64,000 bases of DNA from Nonomuraea aurantiaca (lineage in GTDB: Bacteria > Actinomycetota > Actinomycetes > Streptosporangiales > Streptosporangiaceae): positions 310,001-374,000 of the forward strand of contig NZ_JAIWNB010000002.1 of assembly GCF_020215705.1 (NCBI RefSeq). The letters are read 5' to 3'. Shown here in pieces: positions 36,948 through 45,434 of this stretch (positions within the stretch are counted from its first letter, which is position 1; the number at the start of each line of letters is the position of its first letter). The position numbers and the translations under genes are program-made. The notes beneath the pieces were generated by a model that searched no databases, was not told the origin of the DNA, and saw nothing but the letters and a program-made list of their open reading frames with translations.

Positions 36948-37901
36948 GTGACCTCCGCTCCTCAGCTGTCCGTGTCGATCTCTCCGAACTTGACCGCTCT
37001 CGCCATGATCGCCGACGCGCTGGCCGGCCGCAGGCGTGGCCTGCCCGAGCTGTGGCGGCGCGCGGTCCAGTCGAGGGTGAGCCCGCTGGGACGCGAGGCG
37101 GTCCTTCCGCTCGCGGCTCCCGGCTACTCCGTCGTGCCCGACAGCGTCGCGCCGATCACCCCCATGGACGACATGTCCGTGTCGGCCCAGGTGAGCGCGC
37201 TGAGCGACATACCGCCCGAGTCCTTGATCAAGGACCTGGAGCAGGCGTTCGGCGACGGGGCGCTGCCGACGCACTGGAGGGCCGCCGCCGAGCGGCCCGC
37301 CCGCTGGCTGCGCGGCTACGCCACCGCGCTCAACGACGTCTGGCACACCACCGAGCCGCTCTGGCAGCGGGCGCGGCCACTGCTCGACCGGGAGATCGAG
37401 CGCGTCGGCATCACCTCCGTCCGCGGCGGCCCCGAGCTGCTGCTGGGCTCGCTGAACGACCGCATTCGGTACGGCGAGCGCGGCCTGCTGATCGCCGACA
37501 TCGAGGCCAGCACGTACGAGCTGGGCAACCGGCGGATCATCCTGGTGCCGATGCTGGCCGGCAAGGACGCCGTGATCGTCAGCCTGGACCATCCCGACGC
37601 GGTGTGGATCGCCTACCCGGTCCCCGGCGCCGAGTCGCTGTGGCGCCGGCCCGTCGCGCCCGCCGTGGACGAGTTGTCCGCCCTGGTCGGCCCGGTGCGC
37701 GCCGAGCTGCTCTGCCAGCTGGACCAGCCCATGACGATGAGCATGCTGGCCGCCAACGTCAAGATCGCGCCCAGCGGGATCACCTATCACTGCGACCGGC
37801 TGCACGCCGCGCGGCTGATCAGCAGGGAGCGGCGGGGACGCGAGGTCTGGATCGCCCGCACCGACCGGGCGGAGGAACTGCTGTCGCTCTTCCGACGCTG
37901 A
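36948..37901 (+). CDS. Winged-helix (ArsR-like) transcriptional regulator
   Basis: 317 residues from GTG 36948 (GGAG 10 bases upstream); an in-frame ATG at 36876 would add 24 residues but lacks a ribosome-binding site. The last 80 residues form a winged helix: RAELLCQLDQPMTMSMLAANVKIAPSGITYHCDRLHAARLI..., typical of ArsR-like proteins. The N-terminal 230 residues resemble the large domain of actinobacterial DUF5937-like ArsR regulators. It stands at the head of the ESX genes, 31 bases before the first, and may control them. No metal-binding Cys cluster is seen. Confidence 0.82.
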   Translation: MTSAPQLSVSISPNLTALAMIADALAGRRRGLPELWRRAVQSRVSPLGREAVLPLAAPGYSVVPDSVAPITPMDDMSVSAQVSALSDIPPESLIKDLEQAFGDGALPTHWRAAAERPARWLRGYATALNDVWHTTEPLWQRARPLLDREIERVGITSVRGGPELLLGSLNDRIRYGERGLLIADIEASTYELGNRRIILVPMLAGKDAVIVSLDHPDAVWIAYPVPGAESLWRRPVAPAVDELSALVGPVRAELLCQLDQPMTMSMLAANVKIAPSGITYHCDRLHAARLISRERRGREVWIARTDRAEELLSLFRR

Positions 37902-37932
37902 GAGGGCTGGACACTGACCGAGGAGATCCGCT

Positions 37933-38223
37933 GTGGTCCTGAAATATCACCGTGAGGCGCTCGATGGGTGCGGGACGGCGGCGAAGAACGCGTCCGGTGC
38001 CTTCGCCGAGGTCGCCGCGTCCGTGTCCGGCGCGGCGATCGACCAGGCCGCCTTCGGCCGGCTGGACAATTCTGGGGCGCTGGCCGCGGCGGTGAGTGAG
38101 CTGACCGCGGCCGCCGGGACCACCGCGCGGACGCTCGGCGGGCATCTCCAAGCGGTGGAGCAGGCGCTGGACGCCGTGGACCAGACGTTCACGGGTGCCG
38201 ACGGGGCCGCGGTGCGCCGGTGA
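37933..38223 (+). CDS. Small helical ESX-associated protein
   Basis: 96 residues, Ala-rich and wholly helical in appearance (for example LTAAAGTTARTLGGHLQAVEQALDAVDQTF), like the ESX secretion-associated DUF2580 proteins. It has no clear W-x-G. GTG 37933 has AGGAG 7 bases upstream. It overlaps the WXG100-transglycosylase fusion (GTGA), so the two are probably made as partners, perhaps pairing helix to helix for export. Confidence 0.72.
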   Translation: MVLKYHREALDGCGTAAKNASGAFAEVAASVSGAAIDQAAFGRLDNSGALAAAVSELTAAAGTTARTLGGHLQAVEQALDAVDQTFTGADGAAVRR

Positions 38224-39329
38224 GCGCCATCGACGACGTGCGAGGCGTACCCGGCGGCGCCGAGCTGGCCACGCTGGCCGCGACGCTGGTGGGCGACCCC
38301 GGCGCCGTGGGCCGCGTCGTCGGCGTGTGGCAGGCGGCGGCCGACACCGGCCGGGGCCAGACCGCCGCGGTCAGGTCGGCCGTCGGCGATCTGGACGCCG
38401 CCTGGCAGGGGGCGAGCGCCGACGCGTTCGTCACGTACATGGACCGGGCCGGGAAGATCGGCGACACGCTACAGAGCGTGCTGTCGCAGTGCGCCACGCA
38501 CCTGGCCACGGCCGCCGAGGCCCTGCGGACGGCCGAGTCCCAGGCGAACGCGATCTGCCAGAACTACGCCGCCGCCGTCCGCGACTTCCAGGCCAGGAAC
38601 CCGCAGGCCACGCAGGACCAGATCCGGCAAGGCGTGCAGGGGCTGGCCGGCGACGCCCGCAAGCAGCTGGCGGAGCAGCGGACGACCGCGAACAACGCTC
38701 TGGGCACGGCCGCGGCCGGCATCCGGGGCCTGCTCGGTGGCCTGGGCAGATCCACCGAGAACTGGCCGGAGCCGGACACGGAGCCCTTCGCCCCGGGCCC
38801 GGGAAGGGCTTTGGATTGGACCCCGTCGCGGCAACAGAACAGCACGACCCTCGCTGAGGCGAGCGGGACGAACGGGACCAGCGGGACAAGGGGCCAATCG
38901 CCGAGCCTGCCCGGGTTCGGCGGGTATGGGCCGAGCGGGCCGCCCCCGGCCGGCGGCGGACCGGCCCCGCAGGGACAGGTGGCCGACTGGATCACGCAGG
39001 CCGTCAACGTCCTCAAGGCGCAGGGCTACCCGGTCGAGAAGATGAACGCCAACGACATCTGGACCATCATCCGGCACGAGTCGGACGGCAACCCCAACGC
39101 GATCAACAACTGGGACTCCAACGCCGCCAAGGGCACGCCGTCCAAGGGGCTCATGCAGACGATCGACCCCACGTTCAACCGGTGGAAGCTGCCGGGCCAC
39201 GAGAACATCTACGACCCGGTCGACAACATCATCGCCGGGGTCCGCTACGCCATCGATCGCTACGGCTCGGTCTCCAACGTGCCCGGTGTCGTCGGCACGA
39301 AGACCGGCGGCGGCTACCGGGGTTACTGA
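38220..39329 (+). CDS. WXG100 - lytic transglycosylase fusion, likely ESX substrate
   Basis: 369 residues. The first 100 form two helices around AWQGASADAF, a W-x-G turn as in ESX substrates. A long helical stretch and a Gly/Pro-rich linker (about 185-245) follow, then a lysozyme-like SLT domain from about 250: IIRHESDGNPNAIN with the catalytic Glu and KGLMQTIDPTF. There is no Sec signal peptide. The simplest reading is an enzyme exported by the ESX machine that cuts peptidoglycan, either opening the wall for the secretion channel or acting as an effector. Its GTG start overlaps the preceding small protein; its end overlaps convergent eccB by 7 bases. Confidence 0.9.
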   Translation: MSAIDDVRGVPGGAELATLAATLVGDPGAVGRVVGVWQAAADTGRGQTAAVRSAVGDLDAAWQGASADAFVTYMDRAGKIGDTLQSVLSQCATHLATAAEALRTAESQANAICQNYAAAVRDFQARNPQATQDQIRQGVQGLAGDARKQLAEQRTTANNALGTAAAGIRGLLGGLGRSTENWPEPDTEPFAPGPGRALDWTPSRQQNSTTLAEASGTNGTSGTRGQSPSLPGFGGYGPSGPPPAGGGPAPQGQVADWITQAVNVLKAQGYPVEKMNANDIWTIIRHESDGNPNAINNWDSNAAKGTPSKGLMQTIDPTFNRWKLPGHENIYDPVDNIIAGVRYAIDRYGSVSNVPGVVGTKTGGGYRGY

Positions 39330-40720
39330 GCCGTTGAGGCAGTGGAGACGGGCTTGGCGGCGCGTGCCGGGTCGAGCACCGGCCCTTCGGGGATGAGCTG
39401 CAGCACGTTGGCGGGCACCGGGGTGGCGCGCTTGGCGTCGTACCCCAGCTTGCCCAGCACGTCCGCGTTCGGCACGGCGTAGCGCCGTCCCTCGTCGGTC
39501 ACCAGGTAGTACGACTGCACCGCGTCGAGCTGGCCGTCGCCGGGCAGGACGCCGGCGACGATCGCCCGGCCCGGCGGCAGCCGTACGAGATCCGTGGCGT
39601 CGCCGTGTGGCGCGGGCAGCGTGCCGCCCGACATGAGCCGGGCGCGGGCCGAGCCCTTGTCGGCGTCGGCGTAGACCGCGCAGAGCGGGCTCGCCGGGTC
39701 GTAGGCCGTCATCTTCGGCATCGACGCGGGCAGGCCGTCGGCTGGGAGCTTGGTGCGGGAGCGCGGGGCGGCGTTGGCCGTGGCCGCGTCGATCTTGACC
39801 TCGGCGGTCGTGCCGCCGCTGTAGGCCGCCGGGTCGCTCAGCAGGAGCGTCGCCTGTGTACGCGTGACGGGCGCCAAACCGTCGGCCAGCTGCACGTACC
39901 AGCGCGGCTCGCCGCCTGCGACGGCCGTGGCGCGGAAGACCTGCCCCACGGCGGCCTTGTCGCCACCGGGCCCGGTCACCGGCCGGCCCCGCCCCTCGAT
40001 CGCGGGCGCGGCCAGGTCGGGCCCTTCCGGCAGCGCGTTCAACCAGGCCACGGGCACGGCCGCCGGGTCGGTGCCGCTCAGGCCGCGCGCGATCCCGGCG
40101 GGCACCCGCATCCGCGCGCCGCGCCAGATCGCCCAGGTCTGCCCGCCGACGTCCACGAGCATCGCGCCGTCCTCGGGAAGCGGCCGGTCACCCGCCTGCC
40201 GCCCGGCGATCAGCGTCACGTACGGCTTGCGCCCCGTGTCGCTCTCGCGCTCCTGCACGCAGACCGACCAGGGCCCGGAGGCGAGTCGATCGGCGGCCGG
40301 CAGCGAGTCGGGCGCCCCCGGGATGCCGACCGGCGTGCCGCGCTCGTACGAACTCAGCGCGTCCCTGGCGACCACCCGCTCAGTGATCTGCGGCGAGTCG
40401 AGCACGAGCCGCGCCGAGGCGTAGTTGGCCACCGGGATCAGCCTGCGCTGGGGCTGGCTGTAGACGTAACGGGCACCGGTCTCGCGCTCGATGATCAGCG
40501 TCCCCGGATCCCGCAGCGCCTTGGTGCCGCTGGGCCGGAGCAGCCCGACGACCGCGAACCCGACACCCAGCAGCACGGCGACCATGGCGCCGGCCAGAAA
40601 GCCGATGTTCTGGCGCCGCAGCGGCCACTCGGGCTGGTTCGGCTGGGCCCGCATCAGCGCCAGGCCGATCCGCTGGACCGTGAGCCGGTACGCCTGGTAG
40701 AGGTCCCGCTGGCTGTGCAC
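39323..40720 (-). CDS. eccB: ESX secretion membrane protein EccB
   Basis: 465 residues. The N-terminus (HSQRDLYQAYRLTVQRIGLALM) and one membrane span at about 38-62 (FLAGAMVAVLLGVGFAVVGLL) are typical of EccB, followed by the large extracytoplasmic domain with RDPGTLIIERETGARYVY. EccB forms part of the membrane complex with EccC and EccD and reaches into the cell wall. GTG 40720 is used: GGGGGAGG lies 6 bases before it and only overlaps the alternative GTG 40726. It converges on the transglycosylase fusion gene, which it overlaps. Confidence 0.94.
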   Translation of the reverse strand: MHSQRDLYQAYRLTVQRIGLALMRAQPNQPEWPLRRQNIGFLAGAMVAVLLGVGFAVVGLLRPSGTKALRDPGTLIIERETGARYVYSQPQRRLIPVANYASARLVLDSPQITERVVARDALSSYERGTPVGIPGAPDSLPAADRLASGPWSVCVQERESDTGRKPYVTLIAGRQAGDRPLPEDGAMLVDVGGQTWAIWRGARMRVPAGIARGLSGTDPAAVPVAWLNALPEGPDLAAPAIEGRGRPVTGPGGDKAAVGQVFRATAVAGGEPRWYVQLADGLAPVTRTQATLLLSDPAAYSGGTTAEVKIDAATANAAPRSRTKLPADGLPASMPKMTAYDPASPLCAVYADADKGSARARLMSGGTLPAPHGDATDLVRLPPGRAIVAGVLPGDGQLDAVQSYYLVTDEGRRYAVPNADVLGKLGYDAKRATPVPANVLQLIPEGPVLDPARAAKPVSTASTAQ

Positions 40721-41085
40721 GCCCACCTCCCCCGGAATTCGCCCGGCCCAATTTATCCAGACAAGAACGGCAAGAGCGCGACACTTCAACAGTTCTGTAA
40801 TGGACATACTCGCCACGCATCCCCGGCCGCCACCGGGCATTCGCGGTCGTCGGCGGCTCGACGCTGTGCGGGCGATCGTGAGTCGGTTGAAAGGCACCCA
40901 GATCTGGGAGGCGGCGTGCTCCCCGTGTTCGTCGTGTACTTCCATCCCTCCGCGAGCCGCACCTGCGGGCGGGTGCCCGCGCGGTGCGGCAGGGACCAGC
41001 CCGCGTCGGCCATCGCGGCGGTGCCGCAAAGCATGCGGCCGTTGTCGACAGCCCGCCGCCGAGATGGAGGAGGAGCTGACAGACA
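40721..41085. promoter_or_regulatory. Divergent intergenic region between eccB and pta
   Basis: 365 bases with no supportable gene. It holds both ribosome-binding sites (GGGGGAGG for eccB and GGAGGAGGAG at 41066-41075 for pta) and an A+T-rich patch about 40740-40805 just upstream of eccB, the likely eccB promoter zone. I found no clear -35/-10 pair or palindrome. Confidence 0.4.
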
Positions 41086-43197
41086 ATGATGAACATGACA
41101 CGTGCGGTGTACGTCGCGGCGGGCGAGGCGGAAAGCAACAAGGGCGCGGTCGCCCTGGGCATGGTGGAGCTGCTGTCGCGGCAGGTGGAGACCGTGGGTG
41201 TGTTCCGTCCGGTGGTGCGGGCAGGCCGTGAGGACAACCTGATCAACACCATCCGGAGCAGGTTCCAGCTCAGCCTGCCCTATGAGATGTACGCCGGCGT
41301 CACCTACGACGAGGTGCACGCCGACGCCGAGCGTGCGGCCGGTGACATCGTGGCTCGTTACCGTGCGCTCGCGGGGCGATGCGACGCGGTGGTCGTGGTC
41401 GGGACGGATTACACCGATGTGGGCGCGCCGACCGAGTTCGAGTTCAACGCCAGGCTTGCCGCAGACCTGGGAACGCCCGTGCTGAACGTGGTGAGCGGGA
41501 GAGCCAGGACGGTCTCGGAGATCAGCGCCGCGGTCGAGCTGTCGTCCCGGCAATTGGCGCAGCACCACGCCCAGGAACTGGCGGTCGTGGTCACCCGGGC
41601 GGCTGCCGAGCGCATCGCGATCGACCACCCCACGCCGGTGTTCGTACTGCCTGAGGCTCCCTCCCTGCGCGCTCCCACCGTCGCCGACCTGCTGGATGCC
41701 TGTGACGGCAGGTTTTTCCTCGGCGAGCGCGACGGGCTGGGCCGGGAGGCGAGCGCGTTGATGGTGGGCGCGATGTCGCTGCCCGGCATCCTGGACCGCT
41801 ACACCGAGGGCGCCGCGGTGATCATTCCGTCCGATCGGGCCGCCGCGCTGCTCCCGGGGCTGATCGCGGCACACGCGGCGCCGGGCTTCCCCGCCCTGTC
41901 GGCGGTGATCATGACGGGTGGCACGGATCTGCCCGCCCCGGTGGACCGGCTGCTACGCAGCATGGCCATTCCCCTGCCGGTCATCGCCACCGACCATGAC
42001 ACCTTCGACACCGCGACCCGCCTGTCGGCCGTGGCGGGCCAGTTCACGCCCGAAGCCGGCGGGAAGATCGACACAGCGCTGAGGCTGTTCGCCGAGCACG
42101 TCGACGGCCGGCTGCTGCTCGATCGGCTGGCCATCGCCAAGACCGACGTCGTCACGCCGCTGATGTTCGAGTACGAGCTGCTGGATCGGGCACGTACCCG
42201 GCGGCGGCACATCGTGCTGCCAGAGGGCGAGGAGCCGCGCATCCTGCGCGCGGCGGACGTCCTGCTGCGCCGCGGCGTGGCCGAGCTCACTCTGCTCGGC
42301 GACGAGAAGCGGATCAGGGTACAGGCCGCCCAGCTCGGCCTGGATCTGGACGCGGCCAGGGTGCTCAGCCCGTTCGACGCGCAGCTGCGCGAGCGGTTCG
42401 CCCGCGAGTACGCGAGAGTCCGGGCGCACCGGGGAATGACCACCGAGCTGGCCCGCGACACCGTCACCGACGTGTCCTACTTCGGCACGCTGATGGTCCA
42501 CACCGGCATGGCCGACGGCATGGTCTCGGGCGCGGCGCACACCACCGCGCACACCATCAGGCCGGCGTTCGAGATCCTGCGCCTGGGGCTGGTCTCCAGC
42601 GTGTTCTTCATGTGCCTGGCCGATCGGGTGCTGGTCTACGGCGACTGCGCGGTCAACCCCGATCCGAGCGCCGAGCAGCTTGCCGACATCGCGATCTCCT
42701 CGGCTCGCACCGCCGCCCTGTTCGGCGTCGACCCCAAGATCGCGATGCTGTCGTACTCGACGGGTGCCTCAGGTGCCGGCGCCGATGTCGACAAGGTCCG
42801 CACCGCCACCGAGCTGGTCCGCGAGCGCCGTCCCGACGTGATGGTGGAGGGGCCGATCCAGTACGACGCCGCGGTCGACCCCTCGGTGGCGCGGACCAAG
42901 ATGCCCGGCAGCCAGGTGGCCGGCCACGCCACCGTCTTCGTGGTGCCCGATCTCAACACCGGCAACAACCTTTACAAGGCCGTCCAGCGCAGTGCCGGCG
43001 CCGTCGCGGTGGGACCGGTGCTGCAAGGATTGCGCAAGCCCGTCAACGACCTGTCTCGCGGTGCCACCGTCTCCGACATCGTCACCACCGTGGCCATCAC
43101 CGCCGCCCAGGTACGCGACGACGAATCAACCGCCGACCGCGAGGACGCGGACACCCGTTCATCGGTGGAGCGCGTCCGGGGTGTCGTCCTCCACTAG
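41086..43197 (+). CDS. pta: Phosphate acetyltransferase
   Basis: 703 residues, the length of three-domain bacterial Pta. It has an N-terminal P-loop-like dethiobiotin-synthetase-type domain (VYVAAGEAESNKGAVALG, where classic Walker A is degenerate), a DRTGG domain in the middle, and the C-terminal catalytic domain with RRRHIVLPEGEEPRILRA, GMADGMVSGAAHTTA and VPDLNTGNNLYKAVQR. It interconverts acetyl-CoA and acetyl phosphate. GGAGGAGGAG lies 10 bases before ATG 41086. No acetate kinase follows. Its place between eccB and eccD is odd for a central-metabolism gene. A bidirectional terminator follows. Confidence 0.96.
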   Translation: MMNMTRAVYVAAGEAESNKGAVALGMVELLSRQVETVGVFRPVVRAGREDNLINTIRSRFQLSLPYEMYAGVTYDEVHADAERAAGDIVARYRALAGRCDAVVVVGTDYTDVGAPTEFEFNARLAADLGTPVLNVVSGRARTVSEISAAVELSSRQLAQHHAQELAVVVTRAAAERIAIDHPTPVFVLPEAPSLRAPTVADLLDACDGRFFLGERDGLGREASALMVGAMSLPGILDRYTEGAAVIIPSDRAAALLPGLIAAHAAPGFPALSAVIMTGGTDLPAPVDRLLRSMAIPLPVIATDHDTFDTATRLSAVAGQFTPEAGGKIDTALRLFAEHVDGRLLLDRLAIAKTDVVTPLMFEYELLDRARTRRRHIVLPEGEEPRILRAADVLLRRGVAELTLLGDEKRIRVQAAQLGLDLDAARVLSPFDAQLRERFAREYARVRAHRGMTTELARDTVTDVSYFGTLMVHTGMADGMVSGAAHTTAHTIRPAFEILRLGLVSSVFFMCLADRVLVYGDCAVNPDPSAEQLADIAISSARTAALFGVDPKIAMLSYSTGASGAGADVDKVRTATELVRERRPDVMVEGPIQYDAAVDPSVARTKMPGSQVAGHATVFVVPDLNTGNNLYKAVQRSAGAVAVGPVLQGLRKPVNDLSRGATVSDIVTTVAITAAQVRDDESTADREDADTRSSVERVRGVVLH

Positions 43198-43236
43198 GAA
43201 GCCGCCGGGCCCGGCGTGGTTCAGTAGCGGTAAGGC

Positions 43237-43266
43237 GAGAGGCGGCTGCCGAAACAGCCGCCTCTC
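43237..43266. terminator. Bidirectional hairpin terminator between pta and the secreted protein gene
   Basis: GAGAGGCGGCTG and CAGCCGCCTCTC form a perfect 12-bp stem with a 6-base loop (CCGAAA). It lies between two convergent genes, 39 bases after pta and 27 bases beyond the stop of the opposite gene, so it should end both transcripts. Confidence 0.85.
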
Positions 43267-43293
43267 AGACGATGGTTCTCGGTGATCTCGGCG

Positions 43294-43701
43294 CTACATC
43301 GTGTCGCAGGGAAGGCCCCAGCTCGAATAGCCGCCGCCAGGCTCATGGTGCCAGAGTTCGGCACAGATGTTGGTGCCTGCGGACGCCGGCCAGGGATTGT
43401 CGAACGTCAGTGCGACGCCGGCGTAGGTGTAGGTGCCGGAGTTGGTGTCATGGCCAGGGCTCCAGACGTGGATGTGGTAGGTGCCGTTGGGGCCGCAGCG
43501 GCTTTGGTGCTGGAGCTTGATCCTGTTGTTCTGCGCCCAGAGCCCGAGGCACCTGCTGATCCCGGCTGGTTTCTTGGCCAGGTTGGTGGTTGTGGCAGAA
43601 GCAGGTGTCACCGCGACCGTCGCGGTGGCCGCGAGAACGGCCGCCGTGGTCAGGAAACGGCCCAGAAGTCGGGCCTTCTTGGACTTTCGTGCTGTCTGCA
43701 T
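43294..43701 (-). CDS. Small secreted protein, four cysteines, unknown function
   Basis: 135 residues. MQTARKSKKARLLGRF followed by TTAAVLAATATVAV and a PASA-T site is a Sec signal peptide, leaving about 100 mature residues. Four Cys (SRCLG, SRCGP, NICAE, LPCDT) could make two disulfides, and aromatic turns such as YHIHVWSPGHD suggest a small beta fold. GGGGAG is 5 bases before ATG 43701. I do not recognise the family; an extracytoplasmic binding or inhibitor protein is possible. It is flanked by the pta terminator and eccD, but nothing ties it to ESX. Confidence 0.8.
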   Translation of the reverse strand: MQTARKSKKARLLGRFLTTAAVLAATATVAVTPASATTTNLAKKPAGISRCLGLWAQNNRIKLQHQSRCGPNGTYHIHVWSPGHDTNSGTYTYAGVALTFDNPWPASAGTNICAELWHHEPGGGYSSWGLPCDTM

Positions 43702-43912
43702 CGAGTCTCCCCGTGAGTTCGACAGTGGGATTGCAGTCAGCCTCACAGTGCGCGGTTGCCGTCACCAGGACTTGCGCCGGTCATTCCCCGGACTTTCCTG
43801 CTGGCTGGACCTCAGCTTCACGCCCATCCAGCACGAGCGGGGGTTCGTTGCGCCGGGCCCAGCAGCTACAAGGTCGATCAGCGGCAACGAGGCGGGAAGC
43901 CGTCCCTGCGCC

Positions 43913-45304
43913 TCAGCTGACCAGCCCGCGGATCGTCTCGTACACATCCAGTACGGCCAGCGCCAGCGGCAGCAGGGCGATCATCAGCACGATGTCGAGG
44001 ATGTCGGCCAGCCGCCCCCAGAACGGAGTGGGCCGCGACGCCGAGAGCCAGAGCGCCACCCCGGCCACCAGCAGCGCGAGCACCACCAGTGCGGGCACCA
44101 CCCCGAACAGCACCATCTCGCGGGCCGACCCCACCGCCACGGCCAGGAGCGGCAGACCGGAGCCGAGCAGGGCCGAGGTCAGCAGCCACATCCGCTGGGC
44201 CCGGCCTTCGAAGACGCGGGCGCGCAGCAGCAGCGCGGCCGAGAGTGAGAGGCTCATCGCGATCGCCGGCCAGGTGCCCGCCACCGCCAGGAGTATCTGG
44301 GCGCCGAGCGTGAGGAGCGAGACCCCGCCGAGCAGGCCCGTGCAGAAGGCGTCCGCGACGACCGTCCGGTCGATCACCATCCGGCCGTCCAGGTCGCCGC
44401 CCTCGCGGCGTAGCTCGTCGGCGGTCGTCGGCAGGGCGGGCAGCGGCAGCCCGGCCAGTCTGAAGGAGACCGACGGCACCACCGTCGTCAGGCCCACGGC
44501 CAGCGTGGCCAGCAGGGCGGCCACCCCGGCCGCCGGTACGGCGAGGACCATGACCGCCAGCGCGCCGAGCAGGCCGCAGAACGCGGCGAAGGCCACTCCG
44601 AGGAATGTCGGCAGCCCCTGGGCGACGGCGAACCCGATGGCCGTGGCCAGCATCAACGTGACCCCGAACGCCGCCAGCAGGTGCGGCGCGCCCAGCCCGG
44701 TCAGGCCGGTCGGGGAATCGGGGCCGAGCAGCCCCGCGACGAACCCGTACGGCAGGGCCGCGTACCCGATCGCCGCCCCCGCGCCCGCGTCGCCCAGGGC
44801 CCGCGACAGTGCCGCCGCGGCCAGCAGCAGCACCAGCGCGATCCCCGCCGCGACCATGGCGGCGGGCGTCCAGGGCGGGCCGGTCAGCAGCAGGGCGGCG
44901 GCGCCAGCGCCCAGCGCCACCGCGGCGGTCCGCAGCCCGTACGACCTGGTGACGGCGGGCTGCCACCGGCTGGTGCGTTCGAGTACGCCGGTCGCGACGG
45001 CGTCGGCCACGTCGTCGAAGACGGTCTCCGGCAGCTCGTGCCCCCGGGGCCGCAGGTGCAGCAGCTCCCCGTCGTGCACGGCCAGGTCCGACAGCGTGAC
45101 GTTCACGTCGAACGGTTGCCCGCCCACGCGCTGGAGCACCCAGCCGCCATGGGCCAGCCCGGCCTCCGCCAGCCCCTCGCCCGCGATGCGCAGCAGCGTC
45201 GGCAGCATGCTCGCCAGCGGCATGTCCGAGGGCAGGCCGAGATCGAGAGACCCCCGGGGGGTGACGATCGTGACCCGGCACAGGTCGGTTCCGGTGGCGC
45301 TCAC
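43913..45304 (-). CDS. eccD: ESX secretion membrane protein EccD
   Basis: 463 residues. The first 90 form a ubiquitin-like (YukD) domain (CRVTIVTPRGSLDLGLPSDMP) and about eleven hydrophobic spans follow, the EccD layout that forms the membrane vestibule. The GTG 45304 start has no ribosome-binding site; instead TACACT ends 7 bases upstream, so a leaderless message is likely. It is divergent from eccC across 130 bases, a usual pairing for ESX core genes. Confidence 0.94.
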   Translation of the reverse strand: MSATGTDLCRVTIVTPRGSLDLGLPSDMPLASMLPTLLRIAGEGLAEAGLAHGGWVLQRVGGQPFDVNVTLSDLAVHDGELLHLRPRGHELPETVFDDVADAVATGVLERTSRWQPAVTRSYGLRTAAVALGAGAAALLLTGPPWTPAAMVAAGIALVLLLAAAALSRALGDAGAGAAIGYAALPYGFVAGLLGPDSPTGLTGLGAPHLLAAFGVTLMLATAIGFAVAQGLPTFLGVAFAAFCGLLGALAVMVLAVPAAGVAALLATLAVGLTTVVPSVSFRLAGLPLPALPTTADELRREGGDLDGRMVIDRTVVADAFCTGLLGGVSLLTLGAQILLAVAGTWPAIAMSLSLSAALLLRARVFEGRAQRMWLLTSALLGSGLPLLAVAVGSAREMVLFGVVPALVVLALLVAGVALWLSASRPTPFWGRLADILDIVLMIALLPLALAVLDVYETIRGLVS

Positions 45305-45434
45305 GTGGAGGAGTGTAGGGACTGGGTCCCCGCCGCGCCGCCGTAAATATGTCGAGAAAATTTGAAATGTCGCTGAATACGTGGTCTGACGGGCTTTTAT
45401 GAGGGTTGTTGGGTGGCCGGTTCGGTGAGGTGCG
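45305..45434. promoter_or_regulatory. Divergent eccD/eccC promoter region
   Basis: 130 bases, A+T-rich in the middle (45350-45385). On the - strand TACACT at 45312-45317 is a candidate -10 for a leaderless eccD transcript. On the + strand GAGG at 45427-45430 serves eccC. I cannot name a firm -35 for either. Confidence 0.4.

Noticed and set aside
40786..41874. - strand frame overlapping the pta start and the intergenic region
   Set aside because: It lies opposite a highly conserved pta frame, has no ribosome-binding site and no recognisable domain.
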